64,000 bases of DNA from Solenopsis invicta. Its lineage: Eukaryota; Arthropoda; Insecta; Hymenoptera; Formicidae. Position numbers and translations under genes: made by a program. Of this stretch, positions 54,131 through 64,000 are shown in pieces. Location of the stretch: assembly GCF_016802725.1 (NCBI RefSeq), contig NC_052669.1:17947770-18011769 (forward strand), in the 5' to 3' direction. Numbering within the stretch: the stretch's first letter is position 1; the number at the start of each line of letters is the position of its first letter. Below the pieces are notes generated by a model. The model had not been told where the DNA came from, made no database searches, and was given only the letters and a program-made list of their open reading frames with translations.

Positions 54131-55306
54131 AAAAAAATTTCTAAGTCTTCTTGCGACGTGTTCCTTTCTCTAACTCGACAATTTTTTAAAAATTACACGA
54201 GGGGTTTTTCTTCGGTTACGAAGCGTTTCGTATAAAGTGTGCTCTCAATTGGGTTTTACAGATCAGTTCAGATTGCACGCAGCAAGCGACAAACGTCGAG
54301 TAGCAATCGACAAAGCTTGCTGTTTGTTAATGATGGGAACAGTTTGTAATCTTTTACAGCCAGTAGAGGGGATGGATGGCAGCATGTACTTTCCTCAGGG
54401 CTCCCCTCCACTGACTCTTGGCTTCACGTAGAAGATTCCAAACTGTTTCAAACTCTCATCATTACTCGCTCAGCCAGGATTCAACAGGATTCAGTTTTGG
54501 CTAAATTTTAAACGAGAAACAAGTCGTTGAGTGGCTGTTTATGGTGGCCATCGCTGTAATGTGAAAAAGTCTGTTAACTAAATTTAGATTAATCCAGATC
54601 TTATTAGAATTAGTGACACTGAAGGATCACCAAAGCTGGTGCTTAAAATGTAAGTAATAACTGATTTTAATAAATCTAATTGTAAAATATCTATTGAAAA
54701 TCTAAAAGATATTGTTTGGTGATCGTTGTTTAATACATATAAGAGAGAATATAGCAATGTAAATATTAATGTTCTTTTGAAGTTAGGAGAGAAAGATGTT
54801 AAGGAAAGGCCTATTTTTGCTATGTGTATTGATCTGATGATATACAATAGGTTCTAATAATAAAGTAAACATTATCAAGACACAGAGATAATTCCTGCAT
54901 AGATATCTATGCAGAAGTCGTCTTGATAACATTCACTTTATTATTAAATGTTTATGCAGGAATCGTCTTTGTATTTGACATTCACTTCATCCAGGCAAAA
55001 AACAATCTGATATATTGAATATCAGTACTGAATATTAGGTTGCTTTTTACTCTGATGAACTGAACAACAATGTTCATAAAATATTGGTATTAACAATATA
55101 TGAAAACATAGAGACAACCAAAAAATTATTAGCGTTTTTCTAAAAAATGTATTAGGCCAAAAGATTTAACGTGTAAATTCCTGAGATCAAGTTTAGACAG
55201 CTGAAACTTAAATAGGTATTTTTTAATTTGGTTTTTATGACAGTATTATCAAATAACTTTTCAAATAACATTTAACTGTATTTATATTTTGTTTAACTTG
55301 CTAAAC
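54131..55306. other. non-coding stretch with a palindrome at 54855-54955
   Basis: A GC-richer part at 54200-54430 has a 64-codon frame that I do not recognise. By position it could be a leader exon, as at 19150-19567. At 54855-54955 AATAATAAAGTAAACATTAT and CAAGAC are mirrored by GTCTTGATAACATTCACTTT. No LTR for the gypsy element is found here. Confidence 0.4.
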
Positions 55307-56560
55307 TTACGTTCTCCGTGGTGGCCCTCGTATGTCTGTAGTCTCACCGATGCTGGTTGTTAGAAGCAGTGGTATCTGAACCTCCACTGTTGGAGTTGGC
55401 ACAGGTGTCCCCACTGGGGGTGCCCCTTCTGGAAGTGGAGCAGTTGGTGCCTGGAGTTCGAACTCCTCGCAAAGAAGATCGAATGGAAGTTGGTCGATGG
55501 TTTGCTTATTTTCAGTTTTGACATCGGCTCTGGCGCGCATTTGGTTCAAATGCACCCTGTGTATTTTGTCGTCGGATGTGCGTACATTATACATCACCCG
55601 GCCTCTGGCTTCGATGACGGTCGCTGGGATTCATTTCCATTTGTTCGCAGAGTATGACTTGATGTAAATATGTTCCTCTGACTTGTATTCCCTGCGTCGC
55701 GTTCCATGTCTTTTGTTGTACCAAGCTTGAGCTTTGCTACTAGTCACGGATTTTGATGGTGTCTGATTGCTTGGTGGTTTTAATAAACTTAAAGTTGTTC
55801 TAAGATTCCGTCCGTACATTAGTTCGGCTGGGGATTTTCCTCCTTGAGCACTGCGCTTTGGTGTGATACGGTAGTTAGCCAAGAACATCTGAATTTGTTT
55901 TCTGTTGATTGTTTCTTTCCCTGCTTTCTTTACGTATTGTTTGAATGTGTCTACGAACCTTTCTATTAGCCCGTTTGATTGTGGGTGAAACGGTGCTGTT
56001 CGAACATGTTGAATGCCATGAATCTCACAAAATTTCTGAAAGATACTGCTCGTAAACTGCGCTCCATTATCGCTAACGATAGTTTCAGGAAGTCCGTGGC
56101 GTGCAAATAAATCTTTGAGTTTCGAAATTACAAAATCAGCGGTTGGACTTCGTGATTTTAGGCCATTTGCTTGGTATTGTTCATTGGACCTGCAAAATCA
56201 ATGTGGATTCTGCTCCACGGCCCTGGCGGCGTTGGCCACGATGCCAGTGGAACTCTGGTTGGAGTTTTAGCGGCTTTGGCGCAATGTTTACATTCACGGA
56301 CAAATTGTTGTATCTCGTGATCGATGTTCGACCAGTAAACAAAACTTTGCGCGATTGATTTCATGCGCTCCATTCCTGGGTGTGCTTTGTAAAGTCGTTC
56401 CAAGACTCGTGTCCTGAATTGTTTTAGAATGATTATACGGTCGTTCCATATTAGACATCCGTCGATTATTGATAATGCCTCTCTTCGTTTGTAGTACTCA
56501 GAGAACTCACGACTGGTTCCGTTGAAATTTTTTCGCCATCCTTCACGAATGCTTTCCATT
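55307..56560 (-). pseudogene. gypsy integrase, small internal deletion
   Basis: The zinc finger is HPGMERMKSIAQSFVYW...CKHCAK. The core begins IHIDFAGPMNNTK (first Asp). Then about 20 residues are missing and the frame changes. It resumes with LPETIVSDNGAQFTSS (second Asp) and HPQSNGLIERFVDTFK (Glu). A stop lies just before IPATVIEARGRVMYNV. A C-terminal region with NQMRARAD and a Pro-rich tail ends at 55307. Confidence 0.9.
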
Positions 56561-56699
56561 ACTGACTTCAGAGTTTTATCTCTTGCTGTAGCGTCTTTAC
56601 CATTTTGAATGTGAGTGGCAAAGTATCTAATGCCTGATACAAGATTTGTTTGATTGATGAGTCCAGTTTTATTGTAGCTATGATGCTGTCTTCGTATTT

Positions 56700-58215
56700 T
56701 GGCCTATCAGTCTGGACAATACGTTGGCGTACCCGAATTCCGTTGTTTTGACATACTCAATGTTGAAGTCATAAGCTTTAAGTGTTAAAGCCCAGCGTTG
56801 AAGTCTGTTAGCTGTGTAGACTGGTATGCCTTTACGTGAACCAAAAATGGCTAAAAGAGTTCATGATCTGTTTGCAAAGTAAATTTTCGCCCGAAGATCA
56901 TCCGGTGGAATTTTGTGACTGCAAAAATCAGAGCCAGACCCTCTTTCTCTATTTGGCTGTATGATTTCTCGGTTGTGGTTAGTGTGCGTGATGCATAATA
57001 CACGGGTTTGATTACTTCGTTAGAAAAACGATGTAGAATACATGCTTCTATGCCCGTGTTTGAAGCGTCACCTGCCACGATTATTTCCTGACTTGGATCA
57101 TAATGTGTTACCATGAGATCTGATTGAAGAATGTTCTTGAACTTGTCAAATGACTGTTGACATTCTTTGGACCAATTCCATTTGGAATTTGTCTTCAGAA
57201 GCTCGTCCAGTGGTTTCCGCCACTTGTGCATGTCTTTAATGAATTTACCGTAATAATTTACTGCACCGAGATATGAGCGAAGTGTAGCTGTATCATGTGG
57301 GATCGGCATGTTTGCGATAGCTTTGGTTCTTTTTGGATCCGGACGAATCCCCTGTTCATCAATGATTTGACTCAGATATTTGATCTGTTTCATATAAAAT
57401 TGGCATTTCTGTGGTTTGAGACAAAATCCGAATTCTCGAACTCGCTGCAGAAGATTTTGCAACTTTTGATCGTGTTCTTCTTCATTTTCACTAGTTACCA
57501 CAATGTCATCGATGTATGCTGCGGTGCCTGACAACCCTGCAGTCATGGCATCCATAATCTGTTGAAAATTTGCAGGGGCTGTCTTTATTCCAAATGGTAA
57601 TCGATTGTACACAAATAAGCCTCGATGTGTATTAATCGTTAAATACTGCCTTGAATCCTTCTCGACCTCAATTTGCAGAAAAGCGTCTGAAAAATAAATT
57701 TTGCTAAATATTTTTTTGTTTGGTAATTTTGCGAAGATATTCTCTGGGGTCGACAATGGATATTGATGCGGTTCCAATGCTTGATTGAGTCGTGTTGAGA
57801 AGTCACTGCATATGCGAATATCGCCGTTTGATTTCCGTGTCACTACGATGGGTGCTGCCCAGTCTGAATACTCGACTGACGATATGATACCCAATTTTTA
57901 AAGGCGGGCCAGTTCTTGATCAACCGTTGACATTGCGGCGTATGCGATTGGACGTTTTGCTCTGAATGCTGGCTTGGCTTCTGGTTTGAGATGCAGATTG
58001 ATTTTTGTCTTGGTGCAATGACCCAGAGTATCACTGAATACATCAGAAAATTCTGATTGAATTTCCTGGATTCTGTTGTGAGATTTTATGGTTGTACACA
58101 CTGCGTTGATAGGTACTTCCCCAAGGCCAAGCTTGTCAAACCAATCTGTACCTAGAACATTCAGACTTTGAACGTTTGTGATGAAAGTCTTACCTGAATT
58201 AATGTGATTGTTGCA
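56700..58215 (-). pseudogene. gypsy reverse transcriptase and RNase H
   Basis: The same frame as gag runs on through the protease-RT linker (VLGTDWFDKLGL), a TAA at 57898-57900, then KLGIISSVEYSDWAAPIVVT, RLPFGIKTAPANFQQIMD and YIDDIVVTSENEEEH (the YxDD active site), then YLGAVNYYGKF. RNase H shows AGDASNTGIEACILH, YASRTLTTTEKSYSQIEKE and TDHELF. A frameshift at about 56851 leads into RLQRWALTLKAYDFNIEYV. Confidence 0.9.
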
Positions 58216-59463
58216 TTAAATGGTGCAACTAAATTCGCCTAATAACTGTAACGGATTCCCATTTGCTATACGAGCGTTTTGTGTTGTAGGAAAGTATCGT
58301 TGATGCAGTTTTCTCCATATAGATTTGGATATGATTGTGATGTCCGATGCAGTGTCTAGCTGTAATTTGACTGGAATCTTGTTGATTTGTACCATTATGT
58401 GTTTTCTACGATTTCCGCTAGTAATCTGCTTGACTTGTGATGACTGGCTTTCCTTTGTAGGTTTAGAAGTCTTACAGTAGCTTTCTTTGTGCCCTTGTTG
58501 ACTACATTGTTTGCATTTATGATTTTTTAATCCACAGTCACGTGAGTAATGCATGGCGCCACAAAACCAACATGGTGTTTTTGATTTCTTAGATGGGTCA
58601 GCATCGTTGGTTTTATTTTGTGACTTTTTGGGATGAGTTTGTTGAATTTGCTGTTGTTGTTACCCCTTTTTGTGTGAGACTGCGCAGACTGACATGGAAT
58701 TTTGCGTACTTGAAGTGCTTACCATAGCAGTGTCCTGTTTGAGATTTACAAGACGTTGTGTTTTCGTGATTAAGTCATGCAGCGTAATATTTTGTTTGTC
58801 AGAGCGATCCAGTAGTGAAAGAAGTTTTGTTCGGATTTCCGTTTCTGTATTTAGTCCACTTACAAACATGAGACATTTGAATTGATCAGCTGTAATTTGT
58901 CCGATTTTGGCGTCTTCACATTGCTTGTTTACACGGGCTGTGTATGCTCTGAAATCCCCATTAGATTGTTTAGACAAAGTTATGCAGTGATAGCGTGTAT
59001 TGAATATAGTTGTCTTTTTGCCAAACATTTTAGTTAATTTTTCAACTGTCTGCTTAAAGGTAAAGTCGCTCGGTTTATTTGGTAATAACGTGTTTAAATA
59101 TTGATCGTGACATGTATTATTTAACTTACGCAATAGCAATCTAACCTTTGCAGAATCTGATAAATTTCTCGCGTCTTCCGCAAACAGTGTAGAGTATCGT
59201 TCGATCCATGTATCAAAAAACGTACCTGATGTGGGATCAAATTCTCGAATATTTTTACCCAAGGCCTTCATCAGGAATTCGTCTTGGTTCTCGGCATTAC
59301 TGGCAAGCGTGTTCGATGCTTGTGCTTGTGTCGATCCTGGCGGAAGTTGCCTTGCCATATGCTCGAAAAATTGTTGTTGTGACTGCAGGAACTGTTGCTG
59401 AAGCAATGCGGATTGCTCTTGCTGTGACTTGATAAGTTGTTCTAGCAGTTTCAAGACATCCAT
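58216..59463 (-). pseudogene. gypsy gag, zinc knuckles and protease
   Basis: Start ATG at 59463 (MDVLKLLEQLIKSQQEQS), a Gln-rich N-terminus, then a retroviral-type gag core (FDTWIERYSTLFAEDARNL, KLTKMFGKKTTIFNTRY). After a TAA at 58660-58662 the same frame continues with two CCHC-like knuckles (CWFCGAMHYSRDC, CKQCSQQGHKESYC) and the protease motif VKLQLDTASDITIIS. A second in-frame TAA lies at 58216-58218. Whether the first stop is a natural gag end cannot be decided here. Confidence 0.85.
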
Positions 59464-59542
59464 TGTTAATCCTTTAAGTTAGGTTAATCTCGTATTGATA
59501 AAGAATTTGTTGTCGAAGTTATCCGAATCCTCGTCGCCAAGT

Positions 59543-59748
59543 TGTTACGTTCTTATGTACGAGGGATAACCAAGGATGTAATGGAAGCAAAATTAAAAAA
59601 TAAGAGATACTCTTACTTGGTAATTACAGAGATATATTCTGCAACATAATCTACAACGTGTTTGCTGGTCTGTTGCTAACTGTCTAGTTACTGTATGTCG
59701 TGCGTCGCGTCATTGTCATTAGATGGCGTGCGTGTCGCGGCGTCAACA
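59543..59748 (-). repeat. gypsy 5' LTR, 206 bp
   Basis: Read on the minus strand it starts TGTTGACGCCGCGACACGC and ends AAGAACGTAACA. It is followed within two bases by TGGCGACGAGGATTCGG, the likely primer binding site. TG...CA borders fit. The limits rest on this one copy. Confidence 0.7.
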
Positions 59749-59842
59749 ATTACAAATGTCCAGTTTATATTTACTACATAAGTTTATATTTTACCTTTAA
59801 CTTTATTTTGTTTTTTAGTAATAATCTGTTAAAAATTTAATA

Positions 59843-62785
59843 ATGTCAGAAATGAAAAAGCATTATATGAGAGTAAAGAGAAAGATTCTTCAAGAAGATT
59901 TGAAGAATCTCTTTGATAATTTATCTAAAATTGCTAAAAGATTTTCTTTTGAATCGAATAGAAGTATAACACAATCTCCTGAGCCATGCACAAGTGTCAC
60001 ACAATCAGAACTTTTTCAAAGCGATACTATAGAATTAAATATAATGTGTAATGAATCTGATGAGTCAAATAAATATTTTTCATTATCATCTCCAGGCTTA
60101 ATCAACTCTAGTGTATATGCAAATTTGCAAGAAGATAATTCAGAAAAAAATTTACAAGAAAATAATTCAGAAGAAAATATAAAATTAAGTTTAGCACAGT
60201 GGTCATTAAAACATAGAGGAAAAGAGGGTAATATGGCACCCATTTTCATTTTATTGAATCATTTTGTTTATAATTAATATTTTCTATTGAAACTTGAACG
60301 ATTACATTCGTCAAAATGTTGTTTGACAGATTCTAGGCTCAAAATAATGAGATATTTATTATTTAGGACGTGATTTATAAAAATCTAATGCTCTGCATAA
60401 TCGGTGGCAGAAAAAAAGTGGTTGTAATATGGCTATCTATAAGAATAATTTAAAAAAGTTAGTTTAGTTTAGAAGAAACACAGTATCTTGTTACAAAATT
60501 ATGTATTTTTAATTTTCCATTGTTTAGAATTTTTCTAATATAGAATTTTCTTGCGTTCAGTAACTTTAAAAATACCATTAGAAATTTAGTTAGAAATGTC
60601 ATTTTATCCCTGTTTAACATTAAACAACAAGCATAAAATAATGTTTTTAATGTTTCTAAACACCGCTCTCTAAAATGACGATCGATTTATTGAAGAAATA
60701 TTTCAATATAAAAATTTTGCTTAAAAAGCCATATTAATAAAATTCCATGTTATTGTTTTAACTTTGTATAACTCAGAATGTGTATAGCTGAATAAAAAGG
60801 TAAATAATAAAAAAAACACTCAAGTGTATGTATATTTGTGTGATAATACACTCAAGTTTCAGAATAATGAGAAAGTATGAGTAATTAAAGGTTAAAAGTG
60901 AACCTTGAAAAAGTTTAGAAGTGCTCAAAAGTAAAAATGCCTTATAACAATTGTCACTTATTATGTATTGTCATATTAATATCACTAAAAAACGGCAGGC
61001 TACTAAATGAATAACTCTATAAGCAATTGTTAGAATACATCATCTAATAACGGAGATAATAGGGGTAACCATATTGTCGACAGTAGCCATAATACCCTCT
61101 TCTCCAATATTTCGGATACAGCATTAAGTGATTTATTAAAATTATTAAAGTTTCGTATTCTTGAATTACTTACTGATGCTCGAAATCTTTTAGGAACTTG
61201 TCGTGAAACTACAAGCAAAATTATTGAACCTGGCCAATATTATCATTTTGGTGTAGAAAATTGTATAAACAATCTTATACGTTATTCAAATAACTTTCTC
61301 AAGAGTACTGAAATAGAACTTGCAATTAACATTGACGGTTTGCCTTTAGCAAAGAGTTCTGGAAATCAAGTTTATCCTATTTTATGTCGACTTATTAAAG
61401 ATTATAGTAATGTTGATATAATTGGCATTTATCATGGCTACGCAAAATCTAGAGAAGCTAACTGTTACCTAAAAGATTTTGTAGAGGATATTACAAAAGT
61501 TATTAATTCTGGAATTATTTTTGATAACAAACATTATTCTGTAAAAATCTCTTATTTTATATATGATGCAGTAGCAAAAGCTTATATTACTTATACTTGG
61601 TCATATGGGTTATTATTCATGTACCAAATGCCATGAGGAAGGAACTTATATTAATAATCGTGTTTGCTTTCCTAATACAAAACATTTAAAATTAAGAACT
61701 GATATTGATTATAGATCAAAAGCCCAAGAAGATCATTATACTGGTACTAGTCTATTAGAACAGATTCCTAATCTTGATATGATAAAATTTTTTCCTTTGG
61801 ATCCCATGCATTTGATTTATCTTGGAGTTGTAAAAAAATTAATAGTAAACTTATGGTGCTGTGAAAAGCCTTCCGTAAAACTATCAAGTCAAAATATTAC
61901 AGATATATCTTCTAATTTAATTAATCAAGCCAAAAATATACCGGTGGAATTTAATCGTAAACTACGATCACTATTTGAAGCAAAAAGATGGAAAGCTACT
62001 GAATTTAGACAATTTTTGCTTTACACTGGACCTGTTGTTCTTAGAAAAATATTAAATAATGATAGATATATTCATTTTCTTAGTTTACATGTTGCAATAA
62101 CTATATTAGCAAGTTCCAAATATTCACATTGTATTGATTATGCTTCTGATCTTCTTTTGTATTACGTGAACACATTTAAAATTTTATATGGTGCAGAAAA
62201 TATATCTCATAATGTTCACAATTTATTGCATCTTTCTAAAGACGTAAGAGTTTATGGCTCATTAGACAATTTTAGCGCTTTTTCATTCAAAAATTATTTA
62301 CAATCAATTTTAAAGCTTATTCGGAAAAGTGAAAAACCGTTAGCTCAAATAGTTAAAAGAAAAAGTGAACAAAATTTTCATTCACAAGTAAAAATAAGAA
62401 ATAAAAAATTTCCTATTTATAAAAATGATTATTCTAATGGTCCTACTATTAATCTAAACATTTGTAAACAATTTAGAAAAATTATTTTGCAAAATTTTGA
62501 GCTGCATATAAATCATCCCAATAACTGCTATATTTTTCACAGTGGAGATATAATTTTAATTGAAAATATTGTTGATTATACTGATCAATTTAAGTTGATT
62601 GGTAGAAAATTTTTGACTACGGAAATTTTTATATATATCCGTGCGAATTAAAAAAAATTGGAATCTTTTTAGTTAATAATCCTAGTCTTCTTCAAATATT
62701 TAATGTAAAGGATATTTTATTTAAATGTGTTATATTAAATTGGGAAGAAAAACATGTAATATTTCCACTAATACATAAACAGTAA
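59843..62785 (+). pseudogene. Transposase_21-like transposase, second copy, broken
   Basis: Homologue of the 704-aa protein at 25096. The N-terminal part (59843-60217) ends in KLSLAQWSLKHR. A MITE (60218-61105) interrupts it, and the frame resumes with NISDTALSDLLKLLKFRI. It then has AINIDGLPLAKSS with the Asp that the other copy lacks, and SYFIYDAVAKAY. A frameshift near 61597 precedes MGYYSCTKCHEEGTY, FPLDPMHLIYLG, KATEFRQFLLYTGPVVLRK, HNVHNLLHLSKD and FSAFSFKNYLQS. A second frameshift near 62635 precedes PCELKKIGIFLVNN and the end at 62785. No DUF4806-type partner follows. Confidence 0.8.
60218..61105. mobile_element. 888-bp MITE inside the transposase relic
   Basis: Ends GGAAAAGAGGGTAATATGGC and the mirror of GGAGAAGAGGGTATTATGGC form a 20-bp inverted repeat with two mismatches. 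Comparing with the 704-aa protein shows that removing it rejoins the protein (KHR then NISD). No target duplication was recognised. A truncated copy lies at 53858-53977. Confidence 0.8.
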
Positions 62786-62956
62786 TTTTTAATGTTATAA
62801 TATTAATAATTACTATTATCTTTTTTATTGGCGAAATTATAATAAACGTGTTTGTATAGAACTTTTCTTTTCTTAAATAGTCTTTTCTTAAATAATCTTT
62901 TCTTAACTTTTCTTTTCATAAATTGCTCGTTAAATCTAGATAACATTTTACTTTAA

Positions 62957-63045
62957 GGGGATGCTGAAATCGTAAATTTAACCGACTGAACAACTCACAC
63001 ACATACAATTTATAATACATATAGTTTACGAAATATCAGTGCATT
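62957..63045 (+). mobile_element. left end of a TTAA element, related to copies A-C
   Basis: TTAA (62953-62956) is followed by GGGGATGCTGAAATCG and, later, CTGAACAACTCAC. Copy B begins GGCGATGCTGAACTGACGG and continues ...GGAACTCAC. The right end is not in the window; the 63046-63915 element may be nested in it. Confidence 0.6.
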
Positions 63046-63915
63046 CCCATACAGCACAGAGAGATTGCAGGAATATTGCAGAATGATTTCATTGAAACAT
63101 TATAATATTGCATTTTGATTGCGAAACATTGCTGCAACATTGTTGGAAGATTGCAGCAACATTAAGATGTCGGCTTTTTGAAATATTGCATTGAACATCC
63201 CATTTTTCCAAAATATTTACATAAATATTATTACACCACATAATTTCAATGAACAAAACAATATTTGTGTAACATTTTAAAAAAACATTTTTCGCAAAAA
63301 AAAATCTTGCAAATCTTTTTCGGAAATTTCCAAGCGGTCACCCATCCAAGTCGCGACTCTGGTGAACGTTGCTTGACTTCTATGATCGCTGCAAATTGAT
63401 CCCTCATGATGACCTGTGAACACTTTATGGTAATATGTGTATATAATTGGTAGATCAAATTAATATACGTTATCGAAAAAATGAAATATTTATAATTAAA
63501 GCTCAGTATTTATATAAACAAATATAAAATTATAGTTTTTTTTTACTAATTTTGCAAATACAGAATGGCATTTGGAATAACTTTTCTGTTATTTGTTTAA
63601 ATAAGAATGTAATCAGAAAATATATCAATATAATACAATAATTAAATTAAATATGAAAAAATTTTTATTAAAAATACAATTAAAAATTATTGTTTGTTTA
63701 TTGGATTGTAGATCGAGGTTTCTTCATATATGAACCTATTTCGTCTATAAATATTAAAAAATTATGATATTGCAATGTTTCCGGAATATTACTGGCATAT
63801 GCCTTGAGACGTTGCAGGCATATTGTTAATTTATGTTTCTGCAATATCTCCATAATATTACATTGCAATCTGCAACATTGCTGCAATGTTGCTGCAATTT
63901 TTTGTGCTGTATGGG
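63046..63915. mobile_element. 870-bp element, CCCATACAGCACA ends, GCAACATTGC subterminal repeats
   Basis: The ends CCCATACAGCACA and TGTGCTGTATGGG are perfect mirrors. GATTGCAG, GCTGCAACATTG and GCAATATTGC-type words crowd the first 130 and last 150 bp. TT lies on both flanks. The interior holds a 5S-rRNA-like segment on the minus strand. No protein gene. Confidence 0.8.
63320..63388 (-). pseudogene. 5S-rRNA-like segment
   Basis: The minus strand reads CGATCATAGAAGTCAAGCAA, then CGTTCACCAGAGTCGCGACT, then TGGATGGGTGACCGCTTGGA and AATTTCCG. This parallels positions about 40-105 of eukaryotic 5S rRNA (GATCACCGAAGTTAAGCAACGT...ACTTGGATGGGTGACCGC), including the A-box-like AAGCAACG and C-box-like GGATGGGTGACCGC of the internal promoter. 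The 5' third of the 5S gene and its 3' end are missing or changed. Confidence 0.6.
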
Positions 63916-64000
63916 TTATTACATATTACTACATCAATATCGCACACATATACATACAGATAAATTTTCGTAAAATCTTTTCGTATTGAACTAGGTGTCT
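63916..64000. other. window end, nothing recognised
   Basis: AT-rich sequence after the 63046-63915 element. It may continue the TTAA element that starts at 62957. Confidence 0.3.

Larger units (their letters stand above)
55307..59748 (-). mobile_element. Ty3/gypsy element, one LTR, degenerate
   Basis: On the minus strand an LTR (59748-59543), a putative primer site, gag, protease, RT, RNase H and integrase follow in gypsy order, ending at 55307. There is no envelope gene. No second LTR is found below 55307, so the 3' end is truncated. At least three in-frame stops, one frameshift and one deletion make it inactive. It sits upstream of the transposase relic at 59843. Confidence 0.9.

Noticed and set aside
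60218..61105. Intron of the second Transposase_21-like gene
   Set aside because: A GT lies near the left edge, but GT/AG splicing gives the wrong frame. The segment has matching inverted ends and a second partial copy at 53858.

Overview
The window looks like repeat-dense intergenic DNA from an insect, most likely a hymenopteran such as an ant. The reasons are strong AT bias, spliceosomal introns, decayed CYP6-type P450 and eIF2A gene pieces, and transposon families common in ant genomes (from memory of those families). I see no intact housekeeping gene, no tRNA and no CRISPR. Nearly all recognisable coding sequence belongs to mobile elements, most of it broken.

Layout. 0-5 kb: an old Ty1/copia relic split by a 2.2 kb DNA transposon. 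5-9 kb: MITEs and a GC-rich minisatellite. 10.4-10.8 kb: a fragment of the eIF2A gene. 11.1-13.6 kb: a Tc1/mariner-type element with 300-bp terminal repeats. 14-18 kb: relics of a zinc-finger transposase cluster on the minus strand. 18.3-30.9 kb: a long two-gene DNA transposon (704-aa Transposase_21-like protein plus a six-exon DUF4806-type gene) with GGACGTCC-type subterminal repeats. It contains a 3.7 kb Foldback element at 20.8-24.5 kb, whose arms each hold eight 165-bp repeats and which has a perfect 9-bp target duplication. 31.6-37.7 kb: a second two-gene transposon relic on the minus strand, with a GDNLGSH/PKHHYLIHY-type transposase and a companion protein starting with a CIDE-N-like domain. 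37.8-42 kb: nested MITEs, including TTAA-flanked elements that share one TTAA. 42.6-43.8 kb: P450 pseudogene pieces. 43.8-47.4 kb: a copia element with both LTRs and target duplication but with its reverse transcriptase deleted, inside a foldback MITE. 49-52 kb: a 3.1 kb transposon with CACTGATT-like subterminal repeats. 52.4-54 kb: MITEs. 55.3-59.7 kb: a gypsy element lacking one LTR. 59.8-62.8 kb: a broken second copy of the Transposase_21-like gene. 63.0-63.9 kb: a transposon carrying a 5S-rRNA-like segment.

How parts fit together. Several unrelated-looking elements share the end pattern CCCA...AGCA(C/T)A but carry different subterminal repeat motifs. The two Transposase_21-like genes sit in elements with this type of end, so they are candidates for the source of mobility of the short elements. 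Nesting gives a relative order of insertion at several places: copia relic, then the 1230-3400 element, then the hAT MITE; TTAA elements inside the 37992-40263 element inside the 37831-40486 element inside the leader of the 35.1-37.7 kb transposase. All family names are from motif recognition by eye, without database search.
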